Assembly: GCF_015706575.1 (NCBI RefSeq)
Contig: NW_024037064.1
Location: 12,935,606 to 12,999,605, forward strand
From: Patiria miniata
Lineage: Eukaryota > Echinodermata > Asteroidea > Valvatida > Asterinidae
Direction of reading: 5' to 3'
Length of the DNA stretch: 64,000 bases
Position 1 is the stretch's first letter, and each line of letters starts with the position of its first letter. A model generated the notes under the pieces. It saw nothing but the letters and a program-made list of their open reading frames with translations, did no database searches and had not been told where the DNA came from. Position numbers and translations under genes: made by a program. This document shows positions 1 through 9,312 of the stretch, in pieces.

Positions 1-95
1 TGTTATAGTGAAGCCGTAACGTTCCTTTTTAATAATTGGGTGAAGCGTTACCTATAAAGTTGATGAAAGGGTGAAGCGTTGAAGAGCATTATTTG
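1..95. repeat. GTGAAGC-motif cluster, left
   Basis: The first 95 bases contain spaced copies of GTGAAGCGTT-like words (for example near 41-50 and 72-81). A second cluster with GTGAAGC words lies at 3225-3400. The two clusters bracket the decayed Cys-rich gene at 701-1460. They may be subterminal repeats of an element whose left end lies outside the window. The words are in direct rather than inverted orientation, so this is only a suggestion. Confidence 0.35.
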
Positions 96-348
96 TGTTT
101 GGTGATGTGACATCGAATCCACGACATCGGTCGCGCCGAAAGTATGTCGAAGTCGTGGCGTTTCAAACAACTGTAATTGTGATGCAATCTTAAGATGGCC
201 TATTTTGAAATTCGCGCAAGCCAACTTGGAATTTGCGTGCGCGCAATTTTTGAACTGAAGTTTGCCCTCACAAATACACACAATCTAACATTGCGCGCCG
301 CACCACCTTGCAAACTGTATCCTGTGGTGGTTCCACTTGCACAAACGT

Positions 349-416
349 TGAAAGCCCGATGCTGATTGGCTGATAAACAAATAATTTTTTATCAGCCAAT
401 CAGCATCGGGCTTTCA
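349..416. repeat. 29-bp-arm perfect hairpin
   Basis: The arms 349-377 and 388-416 are perfect reverse complements around a 10-base loop. Each arm contains an ATTGG/CCAAT box inside the word GCTGATTGGCTGAT. This could be a small foldback MITE or a fortuitous promoter-type CCAAT pair. No flanking target duplication was identified. Confidence 0.8.
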
Positions 417-700
417 GTAATTTTGCTCGGCACTGTTGCCATCTTGATTTTCAAGCGGCGTGTTCTACTGCCAAAACTGGTGAGAATTTCACTTTTTCTC
501 CCCGTGTCCACTTCAAAATGATAACAATCAAGCGTCAAGAATAGCAACAGTGAGACAAAAATTAGCCACAATAGTGACAACTAGGTACAGCGGGGGTTCG
601 TTTCTGAATGAGGTGGAACACTTAAATGGCCAGCCGTGCAGGAGTGCTGCTAATTTATTCATTCCTTCAACACTGTGTGGTGAAAACAGAGACACACTAG

Positions 701-1460
701 GCGAATCAAGATGCTGCCAGAGACGTCTACATAGATAGAGTAGATAAAACCGAATACAAAGGGGGTGAAATACGTCTCTTTAAGTGTGTAACAGGATTCT
801 TTTCATCAGAACTGCAGACTCGTCGCAATACTTTGAACAAGTATTTGAAGGCTTCAAAATCAGCCAGAAACAAATTGAAAGAACTATCTCCTGAAGAAAT
901 GGAAAGATTCCAACACATAGATACGATATTATCCATTATGGATAACCACACTGTACAAGGAAACAAATATGTTTTCAGGTTAGTTTGCTGTTTCAAACCA
1001 GACTGTGCCCACCCAGTTTGCCAGAGAAGATCCGGAGATGACCCATCAAGTGTTCGATGGTATCCAGGAGGACCGTCTGTATTGTTCTTCCCTTGGCTTG
1101 TTCCTGATCAAGAAAGACTACCCCAAGATTGCCCAACGTGTCAGCCAACTTGCACTGGCCATTTTATGGATTTGCCTAAATTACTTCATAATTTTCAGAA
1201 TGGCAATGTAAGTCAACCTAATGAGTACCTTCCTAGTGAATACCTGGCGAAGGTGTTTGAAGAGAAGAGCTGCACATGATCTTGACGATGCTGTACCTGA
1301 TGAGGAAACACAAGAAATTCTTGCCTCACGTCTGCTCCTAAGTAAACAGATGGTCTCACACTCACTAAGTCACCTCTGCCAAGTGGCAAAAAATAGAAAA
1401 AGAGGAGCCCAAAAAGCTGCAGCTACCAGGGTAGCCAAGAAGAATGAAACTCATAAATGA
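701..1460 (+). pseudogene. Decayed Cys-rich multicopy-type gene fragment
   Basis: Plus frame 2 is open from 701 (after a TAG) to a stop at 1279. It encodes a basic N-terminal part, then a Cys-rich block (CCFKPDCAHPVC, then a WYPGGP motif, then CPTCQPTCTGHF). The family resemblance continues in another frame to 1460, where a C-terminal segment ends in a lysine/arginine-rich GAQKAAATR motif. The two segments meet around 1236-1280, so one frameshift separates them. I recognise this as an unnamed Cys-rich family that is multicopy in invertebrate genomes, with a similar 'W-PGGP ... C-C ... GHF' block and a GAxKAAxTR tail. Its function is unknown, and it may be transposon-borne. The true start is upstream or in another exon. 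It could also be read as two exons, but I see no good donor/acceptor pair at the junction. Confidence 0.5.
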
Positions 1461-1635
1461 TTTGTTCATAAGCCTATAATTGTGAAAAATGGCCCAATGA
1501 CAGGGCTGTGAATTTTTTCCAGGATGGATCTTTTCTAGAAATATGATTATCTAGGGTGTAATGCTTGTAGATTTTTACTAGTGTTATGTGTTGGTCAAAG
1601 ATTTTGTATAAAATTATTAAGTATATAATTAAGTA

Positions 1636-1964
1636 TACCGTATTGTCTCTAATAAACGCCTCGGGGCATTGAGATTTTCCGGAGGGAGGGGGTTTATTGG
1701 TGCACTTTTCATTATAAAAACTGCCAGAAAATACAAATTTTGGATTCTGATTCATTATAAAAACTGCCTGAAATACAAATTTTGGATGCAAAAAAGTTTA
1801 ATAAATAATGTTTTTTTGACAGGTGTAGCAATCAAATCTACAATCAGGATTGTAAATGTAGACTTTACAAGCATACTGGTTGTACTCATTTGCTGTGCTT
1901 TTTTTTAATTTTTACAAGTTTGGTTGCAAAAGGGGAGGGCATTTATTAGAGACAATACGGTATA
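1636..1964. mobile_element. MITE with 25-bp TIRs and TA target site
   Basis: The sequence TACCGTATTGTCTCTAATAA near 1636 is repeated as its reverse complement at 1939-1964. The near-perfect terminal inverted repeats of about 25 bp are flanked by TA. The ~330-bp interior is non-coding and contains two direct copies (about 1709-1744 and 1752-1786) of a CATTATAAAAACTGCC-type segment. Short TIRs, a TA flank and no coding capacity fit a Tc1/mariner-like non-autonomous element. Confidence 0.8.
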
Positions 1965-3224
1965 TGAAAATGTAAGTTGTATACTAGCAATCTTTTTAGA
2001 TAATGTGTTCATAACAAGTAGTGCTTTAATATTAAAAAACGGTGCTTTCGTACCTAGTGTGTTCCTGAAAACATGTCCTTTCATTTGGTGCTTTCATATT
2101 TATTTCATATGTTTTTAGATGCCTTGTAAGGGGCACAGAGTTACACTATTAGATATCTGGAGAAATGGAAGATGTTTAAGTTGTCAAAGAAAGTGTGTAT
2201 CGGCAAAGGTGCAAGGTGAATGAACTTTTTAATGTTAACTTATTCCTTCAGAGTTTTTTAGTTTGTTCTCACCAGTGGCTCTAGACTTTGTGATCTGTAA
2301 TAGATTATTTGTTTTCAACAAAATCACCCCCCCCCCATATCTAATGGCACACCCCTTGTGTGAAAATAACATTGAAGTTTACTTTATAAATGTAAATGAG
2401 TTGTGGTTGTACTGAAATGCTGATACTGGCAGAACTTGTGGCAATATTATCGTTATAGATTATTTTATTTATATAGTCCATATGTGTGCTCTGTACTTTT
2501 TATTTATTTTAGCAAAGTTTGTAATGTCATAAACCTGAGGACCAGTCCTGATCTGTAAAAGACTGAAACCATAATGTGTCAGTCTTGTGCAACAACTCAG
2601 ACTCTGCTTGACAGTTTTGCAATAATTAGGTTGTTACATGCAGTCAGCTGGTTTATAATATTTGAAATTCATTTTTTTATATTTTATTCAAAAACAATAT
2701 CTTAATATACACAATGTAGTGTGCTTTTTTGATTGGAGGTGGGTTTAAGAATAGAAAATATACAGCAAAAGGCAATTCATTAGCAGGATTATATATTTGT
2801 GTTTATTTATACTATTTGTGCTCAAAACGACCATTTCTTTGGGGGTTAATAGCTATGAAATGCATTGGTTTTGATATGAAGTGGAAATTGGTGCATTCCA
2901 TACCCAATCTCTGAGGATCACCTACTGGAATTTGTCTGGAATGAACATTATGTTTCATTTACAAAAAACAGTTATTTAACAAGAGTTGGTGTTTGATAGT
3001 TAGTTAACAAGAGTAAAAGTTAGTAAACAAGTGTCAAAGTTAAAACAACTTTCGAATAAACTTCATGCTTTTTAACAAAAATGTGTTTGTAGAAACCTTG
3101 GACTTACAAAATAAATGTCACTGTATCTTTGGATTGAAACCTGGTTGACTTGGTACTTTTTTAGCAGTGTGGAATTACAAATTTAACCATTGCAGTCATG
3201 GTCTAGTTATAAGTAAACATTAAT
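1965..3224. other. AT-rich non-coding stretch
   Basis: No credible coding region is visible. The stretch holds T-rich runs, a poly-C tract near 2330 and several AATAAA-like words (for example near 3109). Nothing else is recognisable. Confidence 0.5.
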
Positions 3225-3410
3225 GAAGCTTGATTTTAATAGAGGTGAAGCTTGATCTATGCAGATGGCCAATATGGTGAAACAGTGGTGAAGCGTCAGA
3301 CCTGGCAAAAACTGAAAAAGTGAAGCTTCACCTATGGAAATAATTCAAAGGCTGAAGCCTGGACTAACACATTTGCTGATAGAGTGAAGTGGTGGTGAAA
3401 TCCTGACCTT
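3225..3410. repeat. GTGAAGC-motif cluster, right
   Basis: Several GTGAAGC/GAAGCTT words are spaced over about 180 bases just outside the left end of the CACTA element. They resemble the cluster at 1-95. They could be the other subterminal region of an older element around 1-3410. Confidence 0.35.
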
Positions 3411-3417
3411 ATACATA

Positions 3418-3449
3418 ACAAGCTGATTTACCCGATCATAGATCGGGTA
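3418..3449. repeat. Target repeat, left flank of the CACTA insertion
   Basis: This segment (caagctgatt, then acccgatcatagatcgggta) is repeated at 58033-58063, where it runs on without interruption into gggcgtatttg. It contains a small palindrome, ACCCGAT-CATAG-ATCGGGT. Here it stops at GTA (3447-3449), and the CACTGTAA terminus follows immediately. Confidence 0.8.
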
Positions 3450-4440
3450 CACTGTAATCTAAACACTTTTGAAAAATTAAACACTTGGATGTTTACCTTA
3501 TAAACGCAAAGTGTTTATAGGCGTTGGTCTAAACACACAATGCATAAACAGTGTTTAGCAATTAAACACTTTTCTAACACTTTCCTGCTTTCACTTTGTG
3601 ACATGTTTAATTACTAAACATGTCTAGAGTATAGGAGGGATAGTGTTTAACAATTAAACATTGATGTTTAGGAATTGAACACATAATATAAACACTATTG
3701 AAAATTTAAACACTTGGATGTTTACGTTATAAACGCAAATTTAAACACTTGGATGTTTACGTTTAAACACTTGGATGTTTACGTTATACGGCGTTGGTCT
3801 AAACACACAATGTATGAACAGTGTTTAGCAATTAAACACTTACGATCCTGCTTTCACTTTGCCACATGTTTAAATACTAAACATGTTTAGAGTGAGAGGG
3901 ATAGTGTTTAACAATTGAACATCGATGTTTAGGAATTGAACACAAAAGTCATAATCTAAACATTATTGAAAATTAAACACTTTGGATGTTTACGTTATGA
4001 GAAAGTTGCGTTGGTTTAAACACATGTGTTTAAACCAATGCATAAACAGTGTCTAGCAATTAAACACTTTTCTAAACACTTTCTTGCTATCAAACATGTT
4101 TAAATACTGAACATGTTTATAGTCAGAATGGATCGATTTGAACATTGATGTTTATAGGAATTTAACGCACAATGTTTAGCTTCAAAACATGTTTCAAAAA
4201 ATGATAAGATGATTGTGTATAATTGCTGAACACAGTTTTGAGAGTGCAGTGTTTAACAATGTTTATTTGTTTGTTTGTAATTAAAGTTTAATGATGTTCT
4301 AAAAGGGTAGACAGCTAATGTTAATCATTACACACACACAAAATTAATCAGGAGCACGAATGACTGTTAATTAACTGTTTAGTTTCAAAACCGGAACACG
4401 ACGTGTCTAGATTGTAAACATATTTAACTTGAGCAGGGCG
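3450..4440. repeat. Left subterminal TGTTTA/TAAACA repeat belt
   Basis: Dozens of TAAACAC, GTGTTTA and AAACACTT words occur in both orientations. They form diverged higher-order copies, for example the TTAAACACTTGGATGTTTAC segments near 3478, 3708 and 3760, and again near 3975. In CACTA elements such subterminal repeats are binding sites for element-encoded proteins. That role here is inferred. Confidence 0.75.
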
Positions 4441-4639
4441 TGAATATTCAAAACAATTATGTTTATGGGGCATATAACATAACGGTCAAGTCTATGGTAC
4501 TGGAACCAGAAGAGCTATCGTCCTAATTAGCCAATGAGAATGAAGATCACAAGCTGTCACAACCAATCACAATCGTTCTCGTGCCTGCTCTTCTAGTTTC
4601 TGGGTGTCGCTTTACCTGTAGCTGGTACCCAAGGAGATT

Positions 4640-5111
4640 TCCAGACACTCCCTTCCTGTTTGTAGGCTCAAACAAAATGATTTTACAAATATATAATTTG
4701 TGTAAATCTGTGCATCAATATTTGAAATGAGGAACAATCAGTTTTACAAATAAATTGTAGACATAACAGTTGACAAATATGACCGGTTCACTGCCCCATA
4801 TGGGGAATACATGTATGCGGAAATTTTAAACCATACCCAAAATGCAATGCGAATGTCATTTTACCGCCAAATCTGCATGTGCAGAAACGGTCGCTCTGCA
4901 TTTATTGCCGCCCGGGCCAGGCCGTGTACACACGTACGTACGCGTACTGTGCATACTGTGATGACGTACGTCGCGTCGCGCGTCGGCAGATGAGTCGATT
5001 CGAGTATAGTACACGTACGTACGTACGTACGTATACGACGAGTGTTCAACGGTACAGATCAGACTTGATTCGACTAGTCTAGGGCGCCTATCCATGCTCC
5101 GAGTTTAAGGT
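4640..5111 (+). promoter_or_regulatory. CpG-rich ACGT block, possible 5' exon
   Basis: CpG density rises sharply at about 4900-5060, including runs of the ACGT tetramer (about 4932-4942 and 5010-5035). A consensus-like donor AAG|GTAAGG lies at about 5109. No long reading frame reaches the donor in a convincing way, so this may be a non-coding first exon for the transposase or the CIDE-N gene downstream. Short overlapping ORFs here are repeat artefacts. Confidence 0.35.
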
Positions 5112-5277
5112 AAGGAATTGTCATTTTTTATGTAATTAATAATGTGCATTGTATTTTTTATTGACAGCTGAAACTTTGTAGTACAATATGTGCGGAGGTT
5201 ATTTCATTTTGATTTTAGGTAACAATTTTTTTTTTTATACATTTTAAGGGAGCCTAGGCCTAGTCCAGTGCAGTATA

Positions 5278-5597
5278 GACCCGTGAACGTGGCGGTATAG
5301 GCCTACACCGCCACGCATACATCTGATTGAACAGCTTTCAACATCGGCGGGAATAGAATTTCCGTATGAGTCCCGAAATTTAATGAACACTTTTAATAGT
5401 TTTATGACATCACAAAACCTTATCCGCGAACTTTGGGTTGCGTAGGATCTGTCATTGATTCCAAAGAAATTTCGGGACTCAAATAGAATTCTATTCCCGC
5501 CTAGCCCTAGGCCTATGCCATGTTATGTATGCTGGCCGATCGAAAGCTGTTCAATTATGCATGGCGGTTGTAGGTATGCCACCACGTTCACGGGTAG
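5278..5597. mobile_element. Foldback element, ~110-bp arms
   Basis: The left arm, starting with ACCCGTGAACGTGG (about 5279), returns as its reverse complement ending at about 5597. Both arms contain TTGAACAGCTTTC and GCGGGAATAGAATT. The arms are diverged and indel-bearing around a ~100-bp centre. There is no coding capacity, consistent with an old foldback/MITE. Confidence 0.7.
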
Positions 5598-5611
5598 TCA
5601 AGTATAACGTT

Positions 5612-6475
5612 ACCCTGGCTAGCCTAGGCTAGGCATAGTCCGAGTAACTTGGCCGCACAAATCGCCTTTTTTAACATTTGGACAGGTTTGGCGATAGTAG
5701 TAGCGTCCAGGCGCAAACTCGCGTTGAAATCCCTGTGTGTGACACGTCCCAGAAAAATAAAAAAATTAAAATAACCTTGAACATTTTCAGCCCCCAAATA
5801 GCCAGAAAACGACAAGATATGCCGCCTAAGACATGAAAGATATCTGTAGACTTCCCTGATTAAGTGGGTGGTATACTGCCAGTGACTTACCATCTGGACA
5901 GAAAGTGGAATTTGCAGCTATATTCCGACAAGTTCTTCTCACGTACTCACTGCGTGGTGTTCGCGTAAAATGTATTTGAATTGTCAGCTATTGTTGTTAT
6001 GACCATGTGACCCCGGGGCTCACGTGACGTGTGCATAATCATGATGCTGCTGCGTGCAAAGGAGTGCTTGCATTATACCGAATGTTTCCTCGAGGCTGCC
6101 ATCGCGCAGGGGCTGCCATCGCGCGGCACTTATAACAGCCGTTTCAAGTGTCGGAATATTGTCGGAATATAGCTGCAAATTCCACTTTCCGTCCAGATGG
6201 TAAGTCAACCATTGTACCACCCACTTAATCAGGGAAGTCTACAGATATCTTACATGTCTTAGGCTGCATATCTTGTCGTTTTATGGCTATTTGGGGGCTG
6301 AAAATGATCAAGGTTATTTTTATTTTTTAAAATTTTTTTTGAGGTGTCACACGCAGGGATTTCAACGCAAGTTTGCGCTTGGACGCTACTATCGCCAAAC
6401 CAGTCCAAATGTTAAAAAAGTTGATTTGTGCGGCCAAGTTACTCGGACTAGGCTAGGCAAGAGCCTAGGCCTAAC
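5612..6475. mobile_element. Large foldback element, ~310-bp arms
   Basis: The left arm, about 5612-5932, matches the reverse complement of about 6160-6475, for example GTCCGAGTAACTTGGCCGCA on the left against its complement at 6435-6455. Identity is roughly 85-90 percent by eye. The spacer of about 230 bp contains GC-rich GCGCGG words. The open frames on both arms are mirror images of each other and are not genes. Confidence 0.8.
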
Positions 6476-7880
6476 ATCGTCGTTAGCCTGGGCTTACAAA
6501 CAATCGTCAGACCCCCTAACTAGCTACGCGGTCTTTCTACGCATCTACCTTCAATTTGTGTGTGACAACGTGCGTGCATTTGAAAGCGTTACCTGTGCCG
6601 ATTCTTGATGTACCCTAACGTGGCGTGGCCGGTCCCCAACGTGGCGCACTTTGATTTTTCGCCTGTAGCGCCTAGGGCCTATCTAGAGCAAAACTTTTAA
6701 CTGAAATTTCAAAGAAAGTAAAATTTCATCAAGTTCGAAACACTCCTGTTCAAATCGCGAGTTTATTTACCCGTAACAAAGTAAGAAAAACATTTTATTT
6801 TGGCGTGATTTTCCAATTTCATTTTCAAGTGAAAAGTGAACCCTTTGAAAACATCTGGCTGGGTATGTCAGAATTTATCAAGTTTACAGAAATTCTTAAA
6901 TGTTAATTTGGAATTTTTTTAGATTTATTCAAGTGCGCCATGTTAGGGAACACTCCGCCAATTTGTGCCCATTTTCCGGACACCACCTATTTGAATTTCT
7001 GATTAAATTTTATGAAACTGAAATTGTTCACAGAGGTTAAATCGCAAGCATTAATGATAATAAGAGGTTTGGCAACTCTACACGAGGAAAGTCGGGTAGG
7101 CTTCAGAGTGGGCCACGTTAGGGAACACGACTATATAGGCCACATGGTAAAACTCCCCATGACGTACGTAGACCCTAGACTGTCTGACCGTAGACGTAGG
7201 CAAGGTATAGGGCCTAGGGCGACCTATAGGCTAGCACTTTTGTAGCAGCTACAAAAAGTACAACTTACAAGTACAACTTAAGCATGGCTAGCCTATATGC
7301 ATGTATGCTGAGTAGGCTATTGACATTCAAGCCGAAAAATATTTCCATTAAAACATTTTACCCTCTCTTTGTGTTCACAACTGAACTAGCCAAATGCTAG
7401 CATGACTCATGGCCTACAGTACATTGCCCTGGGCATGCTAGGTCTATTCAAATTAATTAATCGCCATGAATGATGTAGGCCTATTACGTTAGGCCTAAGC
7501 TATGCCTATAGTCATGATAGTCATGCTAGCCTAGTACTAGTGGTGGATAGGCTACCCTATTCTATGGCCACACATTTGAGTAGACTCTGTGCTAGAGCCG
7601 GCATAGGCCTAGGCCTTCTGCTTTCACAGTCACAGTAAGATAAGGCCTATATCCATGGGCCTCAAACTCTGCTTGCAGGTTCATACATACACTTGCGTGC
7701 TCCGATCGTAGGCCTTTTTAGGACTTTTTTGTGATTCGTTCTGTTTTTTTTGTCGGTAAATGTGCGCAGGCGTGGAACCGGGGGGGGGGGTATAAAAAAA
7801 CAAGGTCGGCCCTGTCAAAAAAAAATATCATAGAAGTTCCTTAAAAATAATCCAATAATGCAAAATAGTCTTCTTGCGGT
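6476..7880. other. Non-coding, TAGGCCTA-rich interior
   Basis: No credible gene is visible. Words of the AGGCCTA and CTAGGC type are frequent at 6450-6480 and 7440-7660. A poly-G tract lies near 7782-7791 and a poly-A tract near 7820. This is interior sequence of the large transposon. Confidence 0.5.
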
Positions 7881-7889
7881 TTTTCTACC

Positions 7890-8360
7890 GACCCCATTCT
7901 TCACGTAGGCATGCGCAATATAGTACCTGCAGAGAATCAGTATTTCATGGTTCGAAATTTACACTATACCAGCCCAGCTGCGTTTTGCGCGACATCGCCC
8001 AGTACGCGCGACGCGCACGCCAATGTCCTTATAAGGTAACGAGTTGTGGAGGGGCATTCCATATTATATTCAGAGGGGTGTTTTGTAAAACATGAAGTAA
8101 AACCGTTGAACAAAATGGTTGGCAACGTCTACTTTTTGACTTGTTTTTATTTTTTGGACAGAAAAGATTTGGGGGTTTTCGACCGAAAAAGTATTTATGA
8201 ATGGGAATAAATATGTGTTCGGTCAGTGTTTAAGACCGGTGGGAGTCTGGATGGTAATAATTACCCTCGGCTTTGCCTCGGGTAATTATCACCCATCCAG
8301 ACTCACACCGGTCTTTAACAGATTGTTATAATACCTCCTGAACACACATTTATTCCCTTA
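7890..8360 (+). repeat. Dispersed repeat R1, copy 1, ending in a hairpin
   Basis: The segment is repeated in reverse orientation at about 59040-59480. Shared words include CAGTATTTCATGGTTC, CATCGCCCAGTACGC and GGGGCATTCCATATTATA. Its downstream end is a long hairpin (about 8228-8322) with arms containing GAGTCTGGATGG and GGTAATTA around CTCGGCTTTGCCTCGGG. It looks like a non-autonomous DNA element with a foldback terminus. Its boundaries are approximate. Confidence 0.7.
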
Positions 8361-8446
8361 TTAATGTTGTCTCTGTGTTATATTATGCTAGATTTGTTTC
8401 AATGCTGTACCATATCATACTTGTTCTCTGCCTCTCTCCTTTGCAG

Positions 8447-8516
8447 TTGGCAACACAAACGTCGGGCAGGTTTGATGTGCTGATGTGCTGCGCGCATAGT
8501 CTTGAGAGTGTAATAT
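8447..8516 (+). CDS. Candidate upstream exon of the CIDE-N/SAMD3-like gene
   Basis: A pyrimidine tract followed by TTTGCAG (acceptor at 8446) precedes a 70-base open segment that ends at a GTAAGAGG donor (8517). The open frame reads ...GRFDVLMCCAHSLESVI plus the first base of a cysteine codon. The next recognised exon (17564) begins with GC followed by AAA ACT, so the phase-1 junction completes TGC (Cys), and 70 + 533 bases is a multiple of three. The joined sequence places 'HSLESVIC' ahead of 'KTKFGFEEDL', as expected for the first half of a CIDE-N/ubiquitin-like fold. Translation could start at the in-frame ATG inside this exon or in an earlier exon. A transcript spanning 8516/17564 would settle it. 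Confidence 0.5.
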
Positions 8517-9312
8517 GTAAGAGGTCATTGTTCACGTATAATCTATTGCATACATTTTTTTGTATAACCTATATTTAACAAGCTATATTTTGATTGTCAC
8601 TGTGCCAGTAAACTATTTAATTATCAATTACATAAGTTTAGAGGCGTCTTGTCTCTTGAAAAAGTCGAGACATTACCGATGTCGGCAGGCTTTTATCTAA
8701 GCCTGTTGACGGGACAGACGTAACCCCAAATTGCGGTTTGGGAACTAACGCAGTGCCTTAATCACATGTTTGTAGATAACTTTAATTGAAGTTTGTGATT
8801 ACTTTTTTTTCCCCCTATTTTTTCCCCCATTGCTGTAGTTAGCTCTTTTTTTTAAGTACATGTAGGTACTGCAATCTGAAATGAACAAGCTGTGTTGGAA
8901 TTCAGGCTTGTGAAATTTACTCTCTTAAGCTGATTTCTTCTTTTAGTGGTTTTGATTTTCCTCTTTTTCTTCACTTTCTGTGTACAAAAGCATCTATAGG
9001 AAATATCTTTTCCTTTTTTTTCCCCCATTGGTAGTTATATCACATGCATGTATAGGTTAAGCTATAATTACTACATGTAGCCGGACCTAAATTCTTAGCT
9101 GTAGATTTTTATACTTGTATTATCTTCACACAGGCATGTGAAATTTCCTCTTTTAAGCCGATTCTTTTTTTTTTAGTGTAATTTTCCTCATTTTTTCCTC
9201 ATTAATTTTCTGTGTACAAAATTATACGAAATATCATCTTTTCCTCTTTTTTCTTGCCTATTTCCTCTTTTCCTCTTTTTCTTTTATTGGTACGTTACTT
9301 AAAACTTCAGGG

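Noticed and set aside
5624-6608. 89- and 111-codon frames on opposite strands
   Set aside because: They are mirror images produced by the two arms of the 5612-6475 foldback element.
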